Assembly: GCF_001499905.1 (NCBI RefSeq)
Contig: NZ_LQIS01000009.1
Coordinates: forward strand, 62,001-126,000
Direction: 5' to 3'
DNA: 64,000 nucleotides
Source of the DNA: Mycobacterium sp. GA-1285
Lineage (GTDB): Bacteria > Actinomycetota > Actinomycetes > Mycobacteriales > Mycobacteriaceae
The notes beneath the pieces were generated by a model. It did not search any database. It saw nothing but the letters and a program-made list of their open reading frames with translations, and had not been told where the DNA came from. The position numbers and the translations under genes are program-made. Shown piece by piece: positions 26,232 to 35,103 of this stretch; within the stretch, counting starts at the first letter, position 1, and each line of letters begins with the position of its first letter.

Positions 26232-26261
26232 AAGCACCCCGCGGTTTCCCGCGGGGTGCTT
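26232..26261. terminator. bidirectional terminator hairpin
   Basis: A perfect 13-bp stem (26232-26244 with 26249-26261) around a 4-nt loop sits between the convergent stops at 26186 and 26280. It begins AAGC and ends GCTT, so each strand has only a short T run. It probably serves both transcripts. Confidence 0.7.
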
Positions 26262-26279
26262 CCGGTGCCATTCGAAAGG

Positions 26280-27239
26280 TCAGCTGATGCCCACGACCTC
26301 CTGGGCGATGTCGGCCAGGCGCGTCTGCGCTGCCGACACCAACCGCTGGCGGTTCTTGTGCATCTCCTCGTAGGCGATGATCGTGCGGATGTCGGACGGA
26401 TCGTCGAGATCCTTCACCGCGGCGACCGCGTCGCTGAGGTTGAGCTCGTCATACCCGGCGATCGGCAGCTCGTCGGCGTCGACGACACCGCTCTCGGCGC
26501 GCGCCTTGTGCAGCGCGTCGGCCGCGTCGTCGGCGCCCTCACGGCGGACAACCTTCTCCGCGCTGCGCAGCGCACCGTCACGCGACGCGCTGAGCGCCTT
26601 GAGCGTGATCTCGCTGGCACGCTGGGCACGCTCGCGCAGGTCATCGACGGCCGGGCCGGCCGACCGCAGCAGCTCCGCGAGCCGCTCGACCGATTGCGCC
26701 GACCACTGCCCCGGCAGGTTCACCAACTTCACCGCGGTGCCCGCGGCGGCCTGCAGCGGGGTGCGCTGCAGCGCGGCCGGACCGCCGAGCGCGTCCTCGG
26801 CCAGCACCGTGGTCAGCCAGCTCACCGTCGCCGAGTGCGCGGTGATCAGGCGATCGGCGAGGTCCTGCACAGCCGGCTCCTTGGCGGCGACCGCAAGCGC
26901 CTTGACGTAGCGGGCGCGGTCGAGCAGCTGGTCCTCCAGCGCCAAGTCGCCCAGCAGCGCCTCGTCGAACGGCTGTGCCTGTTCGGTGAGCGCCTTGACA
27001 GCGGCGGCGGCGCGGCCCAGGAACGGGCCGATCGTGTCGGGGAAGCCGCCCAGGTCGCGGATCGCCTTCTCGATCGCCTCGGCGCGGATACGGCCGTTCT
27101 CAGCGTTCTGAGTCAGCTCGCGGCGAACCGCCTCGGTCCGGGCCTGCGCGATCCGAGTCTCGGCGACCTGGATCTCGGTATGGGTCAGGTCGAGGATCGT
27201 GCGTAACTGCGTGATCAGAGTGGTCTTGGTGTTGGTCAT
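26280..27239 (-). CDS. ferritin-like helical protein, function unknown
   Basis: A 319-residue, almost entirely helical protein. The N-terminal part (HTEIQVAETRIAQARTEAV and so on) fits the ferritin-like helical domain found in a conserved actinobacterial family. The C-terminus carries a characteristic PIAGYDELNLSDAV, YEEMHKNRQRL segment shared with other helical actinobacterial proteins. Metal ligands cannot be confirmed by eye. The ATG at 27237-27239 is used because the upstream extension is basic low-complexity sequence. It ends at a shared terminator. Role unknown, possibly stress-related. Confidence 0.6.
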   Translation of the reverse strand: MTNTKTTLITQLRTILDLTHTEIQVAETRIAQARTEAVRRELTQNAENGRIRAEAIEKAIRDLGGFPDTIGPFLGRAAAAVKALTEQAQPFDEALLGDLALEDQLLDRARYVKALAVAAKEPAVQDLADRLITAHSATVSWLTTVLAEDALGGPAALQRTPLQAAAGTAVKLVNLPGQWSAQSVERLAELLRSAGPAVDDLRERAQRASEITLKALSASRDGALRSAEKVVRREGADDAADALHKARAESGVVDADELPIAGYDELNLSDAVAAVKDLDDPSDIRTIIAYEEMHKNRQRLVSAAQTRLADIAQEVVGIS

Positions 27240-27366
27240 GGATTTTCGCCCCTTAAGCGTTGACGGTTTTGGTCGGCGCTGGGGTGCACCTGTCCTGTTG
27301 GCTACCCGGCTTACGGGGGAAGTCGAACGCTTCAGAGGTGTGAGATGGATCGCAGTCGGCGTGGCG

Positions 27367-27846
27367 TCAGCGGGGCTGCAGGATGACGACCGGAATCTCG
27401 CGGTCCGCCCACGCGCGATAGGTGTCGAAGTCGGCATACGCCTCGACCAGCTTCGGCCACAGCCGGGCGCGTTGCTCGGCCGTCGCGGTCACCGCGCGCA
27501 CCGGTCGGCGGTCCGAACCGATCTCGATGTGGGCGTCCGGGTTGGCGACCAGATTGCGATACCACTGCGGATCGGTGTCGCGCCCGCCCTGCGAGGCCAC
27601 GACGATCACGTCGTCGCCGTCGTGGATGTAGACCAGCGGCGACACCAACCGCCTGCCGGACTTGCGCCCGATGTGCTCGAGTAACAGCGTCGGAACGGGT
27701 TTCTTGAACCCCGCGCCCACCCGCCAGGTCGCGCCGATCTTTCCGCCGGATCGGCGGTACACCCACACGTGCGCCTTGCCGGCGTGCTTCATGATCTTGG
27801 ATACGACCGGCGAGTTCAGCTGCTTGGGCTTGTTGTTCGGGTCCAT
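27367..27846 (-). CDS. deazaflavin (F420)-dependent nitroreductase family protein
   Basis: A 159-residue protein of the Ddn/DUF385 split-barrel family. Motifs are LLLEHIGRKSGRRLVSPLVYIHDGDDVIVVASQGG, typical of mycobacterial F420H2-dependent quinone/nitro reductases, and WYRNLVANPDAHIEIG. It is probably peripheral to the membrane and uses reduced F420. It is 4 nt downstream of another split-barrel oxidoreductase on the same strand, an apparent two-gene operon. The natural substrate is unknown. Confidence 0.85.
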   Translation of the reverse strand: MDPNNKPKQLNSPVVSKIMKHAGKAHVWVYRRSGGKIGATWRVGAGFKKPVPTLLLEHIGRKSGRRLVSPLVYIHDGDDVIVVASQGGRDTDPQWYRNLVANPDAHIEIGSDRRPVRAVTATAEQRARLWPKLVEAYADFDTYRAWADREIPVVILQPR

Positions 27847-27850
27847 GCGA

Positions 27851-28351
27851 TCAACCTAGATACTGCGCGGTGCTACCACCGAGAGGCATCGCCGGCATCC
27901 CGAGCTTGCGGTGGTCCCAGCTGCGGGTGCGCAGCGGCACCACGCGCACGCAGATGCGGTTGTTCATCATCTGGTCGACGAACGGGCGCATGTCCTCGGA
28001 ATAGGGTCCCGTATAGCGTTCCCACACACTGATTCCCACCCGCAGAACGGTTTCCGGGTCGTCGACGATCTCGGCCCTGCCGTCGATCGAAACTCCGCGC
28101 AGCGTGTCGTAGGTGTGGCCGTCCTCGATCATCACGGTAACCGTCGGGTTGCGGCGCAGGTTGACCGCCTTCTGCGATTTGGCCTTGGTCTCGAACCAGA
28201 TCTCACCGTCGAGCACGGCGTACCACATCGCGACCAGGTGCGGCCGCCCGTCGGGCAGCACGGTCGCCATCGTGGCGGTGCGGCTGCGTTCGATGAATTC
28301 GGCGATCTCGTCGTCGGACATGACGATCTTCGCGCGTTCGTTCTTGCCCAC
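27851..28351 (-). CDS. PPOX-class F420-dependent oxidoreductase
   Basis: A 166-residue split-beta-barrel flavin/F420-binding protein. Typical segments are TATMATVLPDGRPHLVAMWYAVLDGEIWFETK and NLRRNPTVTVMIEDG. The family includes F420-dependent biliverdin and other reductases. The start is GTG at 28351; an ATG at 28319-28321 (MSDDEIAEF) is an alternative. It is first in the operon with the Ddn-like gene. Confidence 0.82.
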   Translation of the reverse strand: MGKNERAKIVMSDDEIAEFIERSRTATMATVLPDGRPHLVAMWYAVLDGEIWFETKAKSQKAVNLRRNPTVTVMIEDGHTYDTLRGVSIDGRAEIVDDPETVLRVGISVWERYTGPYSEDMRPFVDQMMNNRICVRVVPLRTRSWDHRKLGMPAMPLGGSTAQYLG

Positions 28352-28411
28352 GATCCGATCTTGTCAGGTCGTGGCGGCGGCGCCCGCCACCGGATGCCGT
28401 TCAGCGCGCCG

Positions 28412-29590
28412 TCAGCTCATCAGCATGATGTACTGCGCGGCCGTCATCTGTTGCGCCGCAAGCAGGGTCGGGGCGCTGGTCTCGATGGCGTATTCGTCGG
28501 CGGTGGCCAGGCAGTAGAAGCTGCCCTCGTCCATGCGCAGGCAGCGGCTGCCGGGCATGTCCGGAACCGAGTTGGCCGGTTTGGCCGTCGCCGACACCTC
28601 CTCGGCGAACTCCGAGACCACTTTGTCGGCCCCCGCGCCGTCCTCGGCCTCGTAAACGGTCGACCCCGCCATCGCGACGAGCTCGACGCCGGCACCCGAG
28701 AAGAGCTTCGACGACCGCACCGGATCGGACTGGAAGTGAAGCGCGCCCCGTCGTTCGTAGGTCCCACCTTTGGTGAACGTCGGGTCGCGCCCGTCGAGCG
28801 GGAGCGTGCGGGCCAGCAGACCGGTCGGGTCGATCGAGATGTCTGCCAGCTCGCTTGCGTCGGTGGCGCGGAACTTGTCGATCTCCGGCGCCTGCAGGTC
28901 GAGGGTCTCGGTCACCACCCGGGCGGCGGCCTCCACACCGGCGGTCGCCTGCGCCAGTTGCATCAGCACGTAGGGCCCGTGCGCGGTGAAAGCCCGCACC
29001 GCGCCGAATTCCCCGATGTTGCGATCGGTTCCGGTGTGGCTACTGGCCCGCGTCTCCGGGTGGCCGGGGATCTCCACTTCGGGCGATGGTCCGTCGGTGC
29101 CCTGCGGCTGCGATATCGCGTCCCCCATGTCGCCGGCCGCGGCCTGCGCAGCGCGGTCGTCGGCGAAGCGCAGCACCGCGTTGAGCAGGATCTGCTTGTT
29201 CTTCTCGGTCCGCGTCGTGGCGAAGCCGGTGACGAAGTCGTGCCGGGCGGCCGCCGCCGCGACGTTCATCGGGCCGATCATCGCGAGCGCCTCGGCGCGC
29301 GGCAACACCATCGCGCCCACGCCGAACCATTCCGTCAGCGCCTCATCGACCTCCCACGGCCCGATGACATGGTTGGCCAGTCGCTGGCCCTCGAGAACCG
29401 TGCCCAGCATCGGGTCGCCGGCGACGCCCAGCGGATCCCTCGGTGCTGTGGGAAAGCGGCCGGGATCCAGCCGATCGAAATCCAGGGCGGGCCCGCCGAC
29501 GGCCCCGACCGCGGATCCCTCGACGGTCGATGTGCACGCCGTAGCGAGCAGCGCGACGACAGATACGAGCGCAAGGATCGCGTTCCGCAT
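28412..29590 (-). CDS. mycobacterial lipoprotein, unknown function
   Basis: A 392-residue exported lipoprotein. The N-terminal signal peptide (MRNAILALVSVVALLATAC) ends in a lipobox L-A-T-A-C, so Cys19 should be lipidated and the protein anchored outside the cytoplasmic membrane. The rest contains two related halves of alpha/beta type; two further cysteines near the C-terminus (RCLRM and FYCLA) may form a disulfide. It resembles a mycobacterial family of periplasmic lipoproteins without known role. The ATG at 29588-29590 gives the complete signal peptide. Confidence 0.75.
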   Translation of the reverse strand: MRNAILALVSVVALLATACTSTVEGSAVGAVGGPALDFDRLDPGRFPTAPRDPLGVAGDPMLGTVLEGQRLANHVIGPWEVDEALTEWFGVGAMVLPRAEALAMIGPMNVAAAAARHDFVTGFATTRTEKNKQILLNAVLRFADDRAAQAAAGDMGDAISQPQGTDGPSPEVEIPGHPETRASSHTGTDRNIGEFGAVRAFTAHGPYVLMQLAQATAGVEAAARVVTETLDLQAPEIDKFRATDASELADISIDPTGLLARTLPLDGRDPTFTKGGTYERRGALHFQSDPVRSSKLFSGAGVELVAMAGSTVYEAEDGAGADKVVSEFAEEVSATAKPANSVPDMPGSRCLRMDEGSFYCLATADEYAIETSAPTLLAAQQMTAAQYIMLMS

Positions 29591-29650
29591 ACCCCGGAAA
29601 TTACCGCGTGGGTGAGGCCCGAGATTCAGGCGTGCCGGGACGTCACGCAA

Positions 29651-29687
29651 ATGAGACGAGCCACCGAAATCCGGTGGCTCGTCTCAT
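29651..29687 (-). terminator. terminator hairpin downstream of tRNA-Leu
   Basis: A perfect 16-bp stem (29651-29666 with 29672-29687) with a 5-nt loop lies 11 nt past the 3' end of the tRNA on the minus strand. It is followed there by a short T-containing stretch. Confidence 0.7.
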
Positions 29688-29697
29688 TACTTGCCTG

Positions 29698-29780
29698 TGG
29701 GCGAAGGGGGACTTGAACCCCCACGTCCCGAAGGACACTGGCACCTGAAGCCAGCGCGTCTGCCATTCCGCCACTCGCCC
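29698..29780 (-). tRNA. tRNA-Leu (anticodon CAG)
   Basis: Read on the minus strand, an 83-nt cloverleaf has a 7-bp acceptor stem (GGGCGAG with TTCGCCC). The anticodon stem CTGGC/GCCAG encloses the loop TTCAGGT, giving anticodon CAG. A long variable arm as in class II tRNA is present, with a T-arm containing GGTTCAAGTCC. The discriminator is A and CCA is not encoded. Confidence 0.95.
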
Positions 29781-30038
29781 CGACAACCGGGGGAGCCTAT
29801 CACGCACAACACCCGGCACCTCAACCGTACCGCCGGCCCCTGGAGCAGGCACGGCGGTGTTCGGCCGATCGTGATCCCGGGTGCTGAACTGCGACGACTC
29901 GATTCTCAGAGTTCTGTTGGTCCCGCTGTCCGGCGCTCGGCCGATACCATGCACATGAACAATGGGGCCAGGCGACACGCTGGCTCCCGTCGCGATGAGC
30001 AGCGCCGACGGACGACGACGAGTGAGGCGGGCGGTGAC

Positions 30039-31532
30039 ATGGGTCTAGTCGACCGGATCGAGCGCAAGCTCGAGTCGACGGTCGGCGATGCGTTCGCCCG
30101 GATCTTCGGCGGTTCGATCGTCCCGCAGGAGGTCGAGGCGATGCTTCGGCGGGAGGCCGACACCGGCGCGCGCGAAGTGCTCGGCGGTCAGGTTTTGGCA
30201 CCGAACGACTACGTCATTACCCTCAGTGTGCCTGACTATCAGAAGGTGAGCGCCGACCCAGACCTCACGTCAGCGGCTTTTGCCAAGCACTTGGAGGGAT
30301 ACATCCGTGAGCAGGGGTGGCAAACGTATGGTGATGTGGTCGTCAGGTTCGAACAATCATCCACCCTGCACACCGGACAGTTTCGCGCGCGTGGAGCGGT
30401 CAATCCCGACACGACCACTGGCGAACCCGCCCCACCACCCCATGTACGTGCGTCCCGCGCAGAATCAGGAGTACCACCGATGAGCGACAACCCGAGCTAC
30501 CGCGGCGGCCAGGGGCCGGGGAGGCCCGCCGACGAGTACTACGACCGTCCCCAAGACCGTCCCCAAGACCGTCCCCAAGACGATCGCTACGGCCGCCCGG
30601 ACGACCGCGGGCCGTATCCCCCGCACGAACAGGGCGGCTACCCGCCGCAGGGCGATCCCTACGCTCCCCGCCAGGGCGGCTACCCCGAGCAGGGCGGCTA
30701 CCCGGACCAGGGTGGCTACCCGGACCAGGGTGGCTACCCGCCGCCGTCGTACGAGCAGCGGCCCCCGGCCGGTTACGGCCCGCCGCAGCACGGCGGCTAC
30801 CCCGACCAGGGATACCGCCAGGGCCCGGGTGGCTACGGTCCCCCGCCGGGCGCCCAGCCCGGTTACGGCGGCGCCCCCGCGGCTGACTACGACTACGGGC
30901 GTCCCCCAGCCCCTGGCCGCCACGAGGAGGGCGGTTATGGCCGTCCCGAGGGCCGTCCCGAGCCTCGACCGTCGTACCCGGATCAGGGCGGCTATCCCGA
31001 CCAGGGCGGCTACCCCGATCAGGGCGGCTACGGCGGCCAGTCGTACGGACGCCAGGACCAGGGCTACGGCGCCCCGCCGGACTACGGCCGCTACGGTGAC
31101 GCGCCCGCAGGCGGATACGCCGAACCGGGCTACGCCGAGCCCGCAGGCGGCGGCTACGACTACGGTCAGCCGGCCGGCTACGACTACGGCCAACCGGCCG
31201 GCTACGGCCAGGGCGACTACGGTCAGGGCGACTACGGCACGGCTGGCGCGACCGTCACGCTGCAGCTCGACGACGGCAGCGGCCGCACCTATCAGCTGCG
31301 CGAGGGCACCAACGTCATCGGCCGTGGCCAGGACGCGCAGTTCCGGCTGCCGGACACCGGGGTGTCGCGGCGCCATCTGGAGATTCGTTGGGACGGTCAG
31401 GTCGCGTTGCTGACCGACCTGAACTCCACCAACGGAACGACCGTCAACAACGCGCCCGTCCAAGAGTGGCAACTCGCGGACGGCGACGTGATCCGGCTGG
31501 GCCACTCCGAGATCATCGTTCGCGTGCACTGA
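30039..31532 (+). CDS. fhaA: FHA-domain protein FhaA
   Basis: A 497-residue protein matching M. tuberculosis FhaA (Rv0020c, 527 aa). The N-terminal DUF3662 domain is MGLVDRIERKLESTVGDAF to about residue 130. A long Gly/Tyr/Pro/Gln-rich low-complexity linker (about 150-390) is built from GGYPDQ repeats. The C-terminal FHA domain holds RGQDAQFRLPDTGVSRRHLE and DLNSTNGT. FhaA binds phosphothreonine on PknB and MviN and controls peptidoglycan synthesis at poles and septa. It is first gene of the cluster to pknB. The ATG at 30039 is chosen because family homology starts there. Confidence 0.95.
   Translation: MGLVDRIERKLESTVGDAFARIFGGSIVPQEVEAMLRREADTGAREVLGGQVLAPNDYVITLSVPDYQKVSADPDLTSAAFAKHLEGYIREQGWQTYGDVVVRFEQSSTLHTGQFRARGAVNPDTTTGEPAPPPHVRASRAESGVPPMSDNPSYRGGQGPGRPADEYYDRPQDRPQDRPQDDRYGRPDDRGPYPPHEQGGYPPQGDPYAPRQGGYPEQGGYPDQGGYPDQGGYPPPSYEQRPPAGYGPPQHGGYPDQGYRQGPGGYGPPPGAQPGYGGAPAADYDYGRPPAPGRHEEGGYGRPEGRPEPRPSYPDQGGYPDQGGYPDQGGYGGQSYGRQDQGYGAPPDYGRYGDAPAGGYAEPGYAEPAGGGYDYGQPAGYDYGQPAGYGQGDYGQGDYGTAGATVTLQLDDGSGRTYQLREGTNVIGRGQDAQFRLPDTGVSRRHLEIRWDGQVALLTDLNSTNGTTVNNAPVQEWQLADGDVIRLGHSEIIVRVH
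30543..31035 (+). repeat. minisatellite-like repeats in fhaA
   Basis: A 12-bp unit (CCCCAAGACCGT type) is repeated three times near 30547-30582, encoding Pro-Gln-Asp-Arg. Variable 15- to 18-bp units encoding GGYPDQ or GGYPEQ recur around 30672-30740 and 30975-31030. Such repeats vary in number between strains and explain the length difference from other FhaA proteins. Confidence 0.75.
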
Positions 31533-31658
31533 GCCGCCGGCCGGGGCGGAGAAGCTGTCGCTTCCTCCTCCTGTCGGTAACCGTCCAAGTATCGTGACGG
31601 TGCCGAGGCGGCTGCGTGCCGAGGTGACCGAACGGGATGGAGACGGAGAGGACGTCGG

Positions 31659-32126
31659 ATGCAGGGGTTGGTTCTGCAGCTGACGCGCGTCGGATTCCTT
31701 CTGCTGCTATGGCTGTTCATCTGGTCGGTGCTGCGGATCCTGCGGACGGATCTCTACGCCCCGACGGGTGCCGTCATGGTGCGCCGCGGGTTGCCGCTGC
31801 GCGCGTCGCTGCTACCGAACCGCGCCCGTCGTAACGTGGCCCGGCACCTGGTGGTCGTCGAGGGGGCGCTGGCCGGTACGCGCATCACGCTGGGCAGCCA
31901 GCCGGTGCTGATCGGGCGGGCCGACGACTCGACGTTGGTCCTCACCGACGACTACGCGTCGACGCGCCACGCGAGGCTGTCACCTCGAGGTTCGGAATGG
32001 TACGTCGAGGACCTAGGATCGACCAACGGCACATACCTCGACAGGGCGAAGGTGACGACGGCGGTACGCGTTCCGATAGGCACGCCGGTTCGGATCGGCA
32101 AGACGGTAATCGAGCTGCGCCCGTGA
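31659..32126 (+). CDS. fhaB: FHA-domain membrane protein FhaB (FipA)
   Basis: A 155-residue protein equal in length to M. tuberculosis FhaB (Rv0019c). One N-terminal transmembrane segment (about residues 8-28) is followed by a cytosolic FHA domain with GSQPVLIGRADDSTLVL, TRHARLSPRG and DLGSTNGTYLD. It links FtsZ, FtsQ and kinase signalling in division under stress. GGAGAGGACG lies upstream of the ATG. Its TGA overlaps the GTG of pstP (GTGA), so the two are translationally coupled. Confidence 0.95.
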   Translation: MQGLVLQLTRVGFLLLLWLFIWSVLRILRTDLYAPTGAVMVRRGLPLRASLLPNRARRNVARHLVVVEGALAGTRITLGSQPVLIGRADDSTLVLTDDYASTRHARLSPRGSEWYVEDLGSTNGTYLDRAKVTTAVRVPIGTPVRIGKTVIELRP

Positions 32127-33694
32127 CGCTGGTGCTTCGTTACGCCGCGCGCAGCGACCGCGGCCTGGTCCGGGCGAACAACGAGGACTCGGTGTACGCC
32201 GGCGCCCGGCTGCTCGCGCTGGCCGACGGGATGGGCGGCCACGCGGCGGGCGAGGTGGCCTCCCAACTGGTGATCGCCGCCCTGGCCCACCTCGACGACG
32301 ACGAGCCCGGCGGCGACCTGCTGAGCAAGCTCGACGCCGCGGTGCGCGAGGGCAACTCCGCGATCGCCGCGCACGTGGAGGCCGATCCCGAGCTCGAGGG
32401 CATGGGCACCACACTGACCGCAATCCTGTTCGCGGGCAATCGACTTGGCTTGGTGCACATCGGCGACTCGCGGGGCTATCTGCTACGCGACGGCGAGCTG
32501 ACCCAGATCACCAAGGACGACACCTTCGTTCAGACCCTCGTCGACGAGGGCCGCATCACCGCCGAGGAGGCCCACAGCCATCCGCAGCGGTCGTTGATCA
32601 TGCGCGCGCTGACCGGCCACGAGGTCGAGCCCACGCTCATCATGCGGGAGGCGCGCGCCGGCGACCGTTATCTCCTGTGCTCCGACGGTCTGTCCGACCC
32701 GGTCAGCCAGGAGACGATCCTGGAGGCGTTGCAGATCTCCGATGTGGCCGAAAGTGCCGACCGGCTCATCGAATTGGCGCTTCGCGGCGGCGGTCCCGAC
32801 AACGTCACCGTCGTGGTGGCCGACGTCGTCGACAACAATTCCTACGACTACGGACAGACCCAGCCGATCATCGCCGGTGCGGTGTCGGGTGATGCTGACC
32901 AGCCGCCCCCCAACACCGCGGCCGGTCGCGCGTCGGCGTTCAACCCGCGACGCAACGAAGCCAAGCGCGCGCTACCGGAACCGGAGGAACCGCCGCGACC
33001 GCCCAAGTCGCGGCGGCGAATGTTCATCGCCGCCGCCCTTGTCCTACTGGTCGTCCTGGCCGGATTGGCCGTCGGCCGCGAGATCATCCGCAGCAACTTC
33101 TACGTCACCGCCGATGACGACATCGTCTCGATCATGCGAGGCGTGCCCGGATCGATCCTCGGCTACCCACTGCAGGAGCCGTACCGGCAGGGCTGCCTGA
33201 CCGAACGGAACGGGCTGACTCTCATCAGTCCCGACCAGGAGCCGCGCGATTGTCAGCCGCTTCGTGTGTCCGACCTCAAGCCGTCCGAACAGCGACAGGT
33301 CATCTCCGGTCTGCCGACGGGGTCGGAGGATGAGGCGATCACCCAGATCAATCAGCTCGCGCGGGACTCGCTGCTGCCGGTTTGCGCGCCGCCACCCCCA
33401 CCGCCGCCGCGCACGACTGCACCGCATAGTCCGGCGCCGTCGAATTCGCCTGGCGTGCCGAACAATCCGCCCACGCGCGGTGAGACCGGGAGGCCGGCCC
33501 CTGAGACCCCGCGAACCGTGACGCCGCCGGCGCCGAAGCCACCCCCGCCGCAATCTCCGCGGGCGGAACCGGGCACGCCGCCGCTTCCAGAGCCCGAGGA
33601 GTCGCCGACGCCTCAACCGCCGCCCCCGCCGACCGTCACCGCGCTGCCTCCCCCGCCGCCCGAGCCGGGAGTCAACTGCCGGGAAGTGTCATGA
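32123..33694 (+). CDS. pstP: PP2C-type Ser/Thr phosphatase PstP
   Basis: A 523-residue membrane-anchored phosphatase. The catalytic PP2C domain (about 1-240) has ARSDRGLVRANNEDS, ADGMGGHAAGE, HIGDSRGYL, CSDGLSD and GPDNVTVVV, which carry the metal-binding aspartates. A linker, one transmembrane segment (about 298-320) and an extracellular domain follow, ending in a very proline-rich tail. It dephosphorylates PknA, PknB, PbpA, CwlM and other division proteins. The GTG start overlaps fhaB by 4 nt; the stop overlaps rodA by 4 nt. Length is close to the 514 residues of Rv0018c. Confidence 0.95.
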   Translation: MTLVLRYAARSDRGLVRANNEDSVYAGARLLALADGMGGHAAGEVASQLVIAALAHLDDDEPGGDLLSKLDAAVREGNSAIAAHVEADPELEGMGTTLTAILFAGNRLGLVHIGDSRGYLLRDGELTQITKDDTFVQTLVDEGRITAEEAHSHPQRSLIMRALTGHEVEPTLIMREARAGDRYLLCSDGLSDPVSQETILEALQISDVAESADRLIELALRGGGPDNVTVVVADVVDNNSYDYGQTQPIIAGAVSGDADQPPPNTAAGRASAFNPRRNEAKRALPEPEEPPRPPKSRRRMFIAAALVLLVVLAGLAVGREIIRSNFYVTADDDIVSIMRGVPGSILGYPLQEPYRQGCLTERNGLTLISPDQEPRDCQPLRVSDLKPSEQRQVISGLPTGSEDEAITQINQLARDSLLPVCAPPPPPPPRTTAPHSPAPSNSPGVPNNPPTRGETGRPAPETPRTVTPPAPKPPPPQSPRAEPGTPPLPEPEESPTPQPPPPPTVTALPPPPPEPGVNCREVS

Positions 33695-35103
33695 CGACCC
33701 AACCGCAGTCCGCCATTTCCGTCGCGCCGCCACTTCCCAACCGGCGCAACGCCGAACTGCTCCTGCTCGGTCTCGCCTCCGTCATCACCACCCTTGCGCT
33801 CCTGCTCGTCGAAGCGAACCAGGAGCAGGGCCTGCACTGGGATCTGGCGCGGTACGCCGTCGCATACATGGCGCTCTTCAGCGGGGCGCACCTCGCGATA
33901 CGGCGCTTCGCCCCCTACGCCGACCCACTGCTGCTGCCGGTCGTCGCGCTGCTGAACGGCCTGGGGCTGGTGATGATTCACCGCCTCGACCTCGCCGCCG
34001 GTGAGCTGTCCCAAGACGGCCTCGGCGGCACGGCGAACCAGCAGATGCTGTGGACCCTGCTCGGCGTCGTCGGGTTCTCGCTCATCGTGATCTTTCTTCG
34101 TGACCATCGGCTCCTGGCGCGCTACGGCTACGTCTGCGGGCTCACCGGCCTCGTTCTGCTCGCGATCCCCGCGGTGCTGCCCAGCGCGTTGTCCGAACAG
34201 AACGGCGCCAAGATCTGGATCCGTCTGCCGGGCTTCTCGATTCAGCCCGCCGAGTTCTCCAAGATCCTGCTGTTGATCTTCTTCGCCGCGGTCCTGGTGT
34301 CCAAACGAAACGTTTTCACCAGCGCCGGAAAACACGTTCTGGGCATGGATCTGCCCCGCCCCCGCGACCTGGCGCCACTGCTGGCCGCGTGGATCGCCTC
34401 GGTCGGCGTGATGATCTTCGAGAAGGACCTCGGCACCTCGCTGCTGTTGTACGCGTCGTTTCTGGTGTTGGTCTACGCGGCCACCGACCGGCTCAGCTGG
34501 GTCGTCATCGGGCTGGCCTTGTTCGCCGCGGGAAGTGTTGCCGCATATCACCTTTTCGGCCACGTGCGGGTGCGGGTGCAGACGTGGCTGGATCCGTTCG
34601 CCGATCCCGACGGCGCGGGCTACCAGATGGTGCAGTCGTTGTTCAGCTTCGCGACCGGAGGCATCTTCGGCACAGGACTCGGTAACGGCCAACCCGGCAC
34701 GGTGCCCGCCGCCTCGACCGACTTCATCATCGCGGCCGTCGGTGAGGAACTCGGTCTGGTGGGGCTGGCCGCGGTGCTCATGCTCTACACGATCGTGATC
34801 ATCCGCGGCCTGCGCACCGCGATCGCCGTGCGCGACAGCTTCGGGAAGCTTCTGGCCGCGGGCTTGGCGTCGACGCTGGCGCTGCAGCTGTTCATCGTCG
34901 TCGGCGGGGTCACCAAACTCATCCCGCTGACGGGACTGACCACGCCGTGGATGTCCTATGGCGGCTCGTCGCTGCTGGCGAACTATGCGCTCCTGGCGAT
35001 CCTGGTGCGGATCTCGCATGCCGCCCGCCGTCCGATCATCGCCGGACCCCAGACACCCACGCCGATAGCGGCTGCCGGTACCGAGGTGATCGAGAAAGTA
35101 TGA
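33691..35103 (+). CDS. rodA: SEDS peptidoglycan glycosyltransferase RodA
   Basis: A 470-residue SEDS-family protein with about ten to twelve transmembrane segments. Conserved motifs are IWIRLPGFSIQPAEFSKI, VMIFEKDLGTSLLLY, GTGLGNGQPGTVPAASTDFI and TGLTTPWMSYGGSSLLAN. It polymerises lipid II into glycan strands together with the class B PBP encoded next door. The ATG overlaps the pstP stop (ATGA) and its own stop overlaps pbpA (ATGA), so the three are made as a coupled set. Confidence 0.95.
   Translation: MTTQPQSAISVAPPLPNRRNAELLLLGLASVITTLALLLVEANQEQGLHWDLARYAVAYMALFSGAHLAIRRFAPYADPLLLPVVALLNGLGLVMIHRLDLAAGELSQDGLGGTANQQMLWTLLGVVGFSLIVIFLRDHRLLARYGYVCGLTGLVLLAIPAVLPSALSEQNGAKIWIRLPGFSIQPAEFSKILLLIFFAAVLVSKRNVFTSAGKHVLGMDLPRPRDLAPLLAAWIASVGVMIFEKDLGTSLLLYASFLVLVYAATDRLSWVVIGLALFAAGSVAAYHLFGHVRVRVQTWLDPFADPDGAGYQMVQSLFSFATGGIFGTGLGNGQPGTVPAASTDFIIAAVGEELGLVGLAAVLMLYTIVIIRGLRTAIAVRDSFGKLLAAGLASTLALQLFIVVGGVTKLIPLTGLTTPWMSYGGSSLLANYALLAILVRISHAARRPIIAGPQTPTPIAAAGTEVIEKV

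Noticed and set aside
30465..31529. Long minus-strand frame opposite fhaA
   Set aside because: It arises from the repetitive GGYPDQ-coding DNA read in reverse. There is no recognisable domain, and fhaA is well supported.
33613..35019. Long minus-strand frame opposite rodA
   Set aside because: It is rich in Gln/Arg/Asp/His as expected for the antisense of a membrane-protein gene; no domain or start signal.
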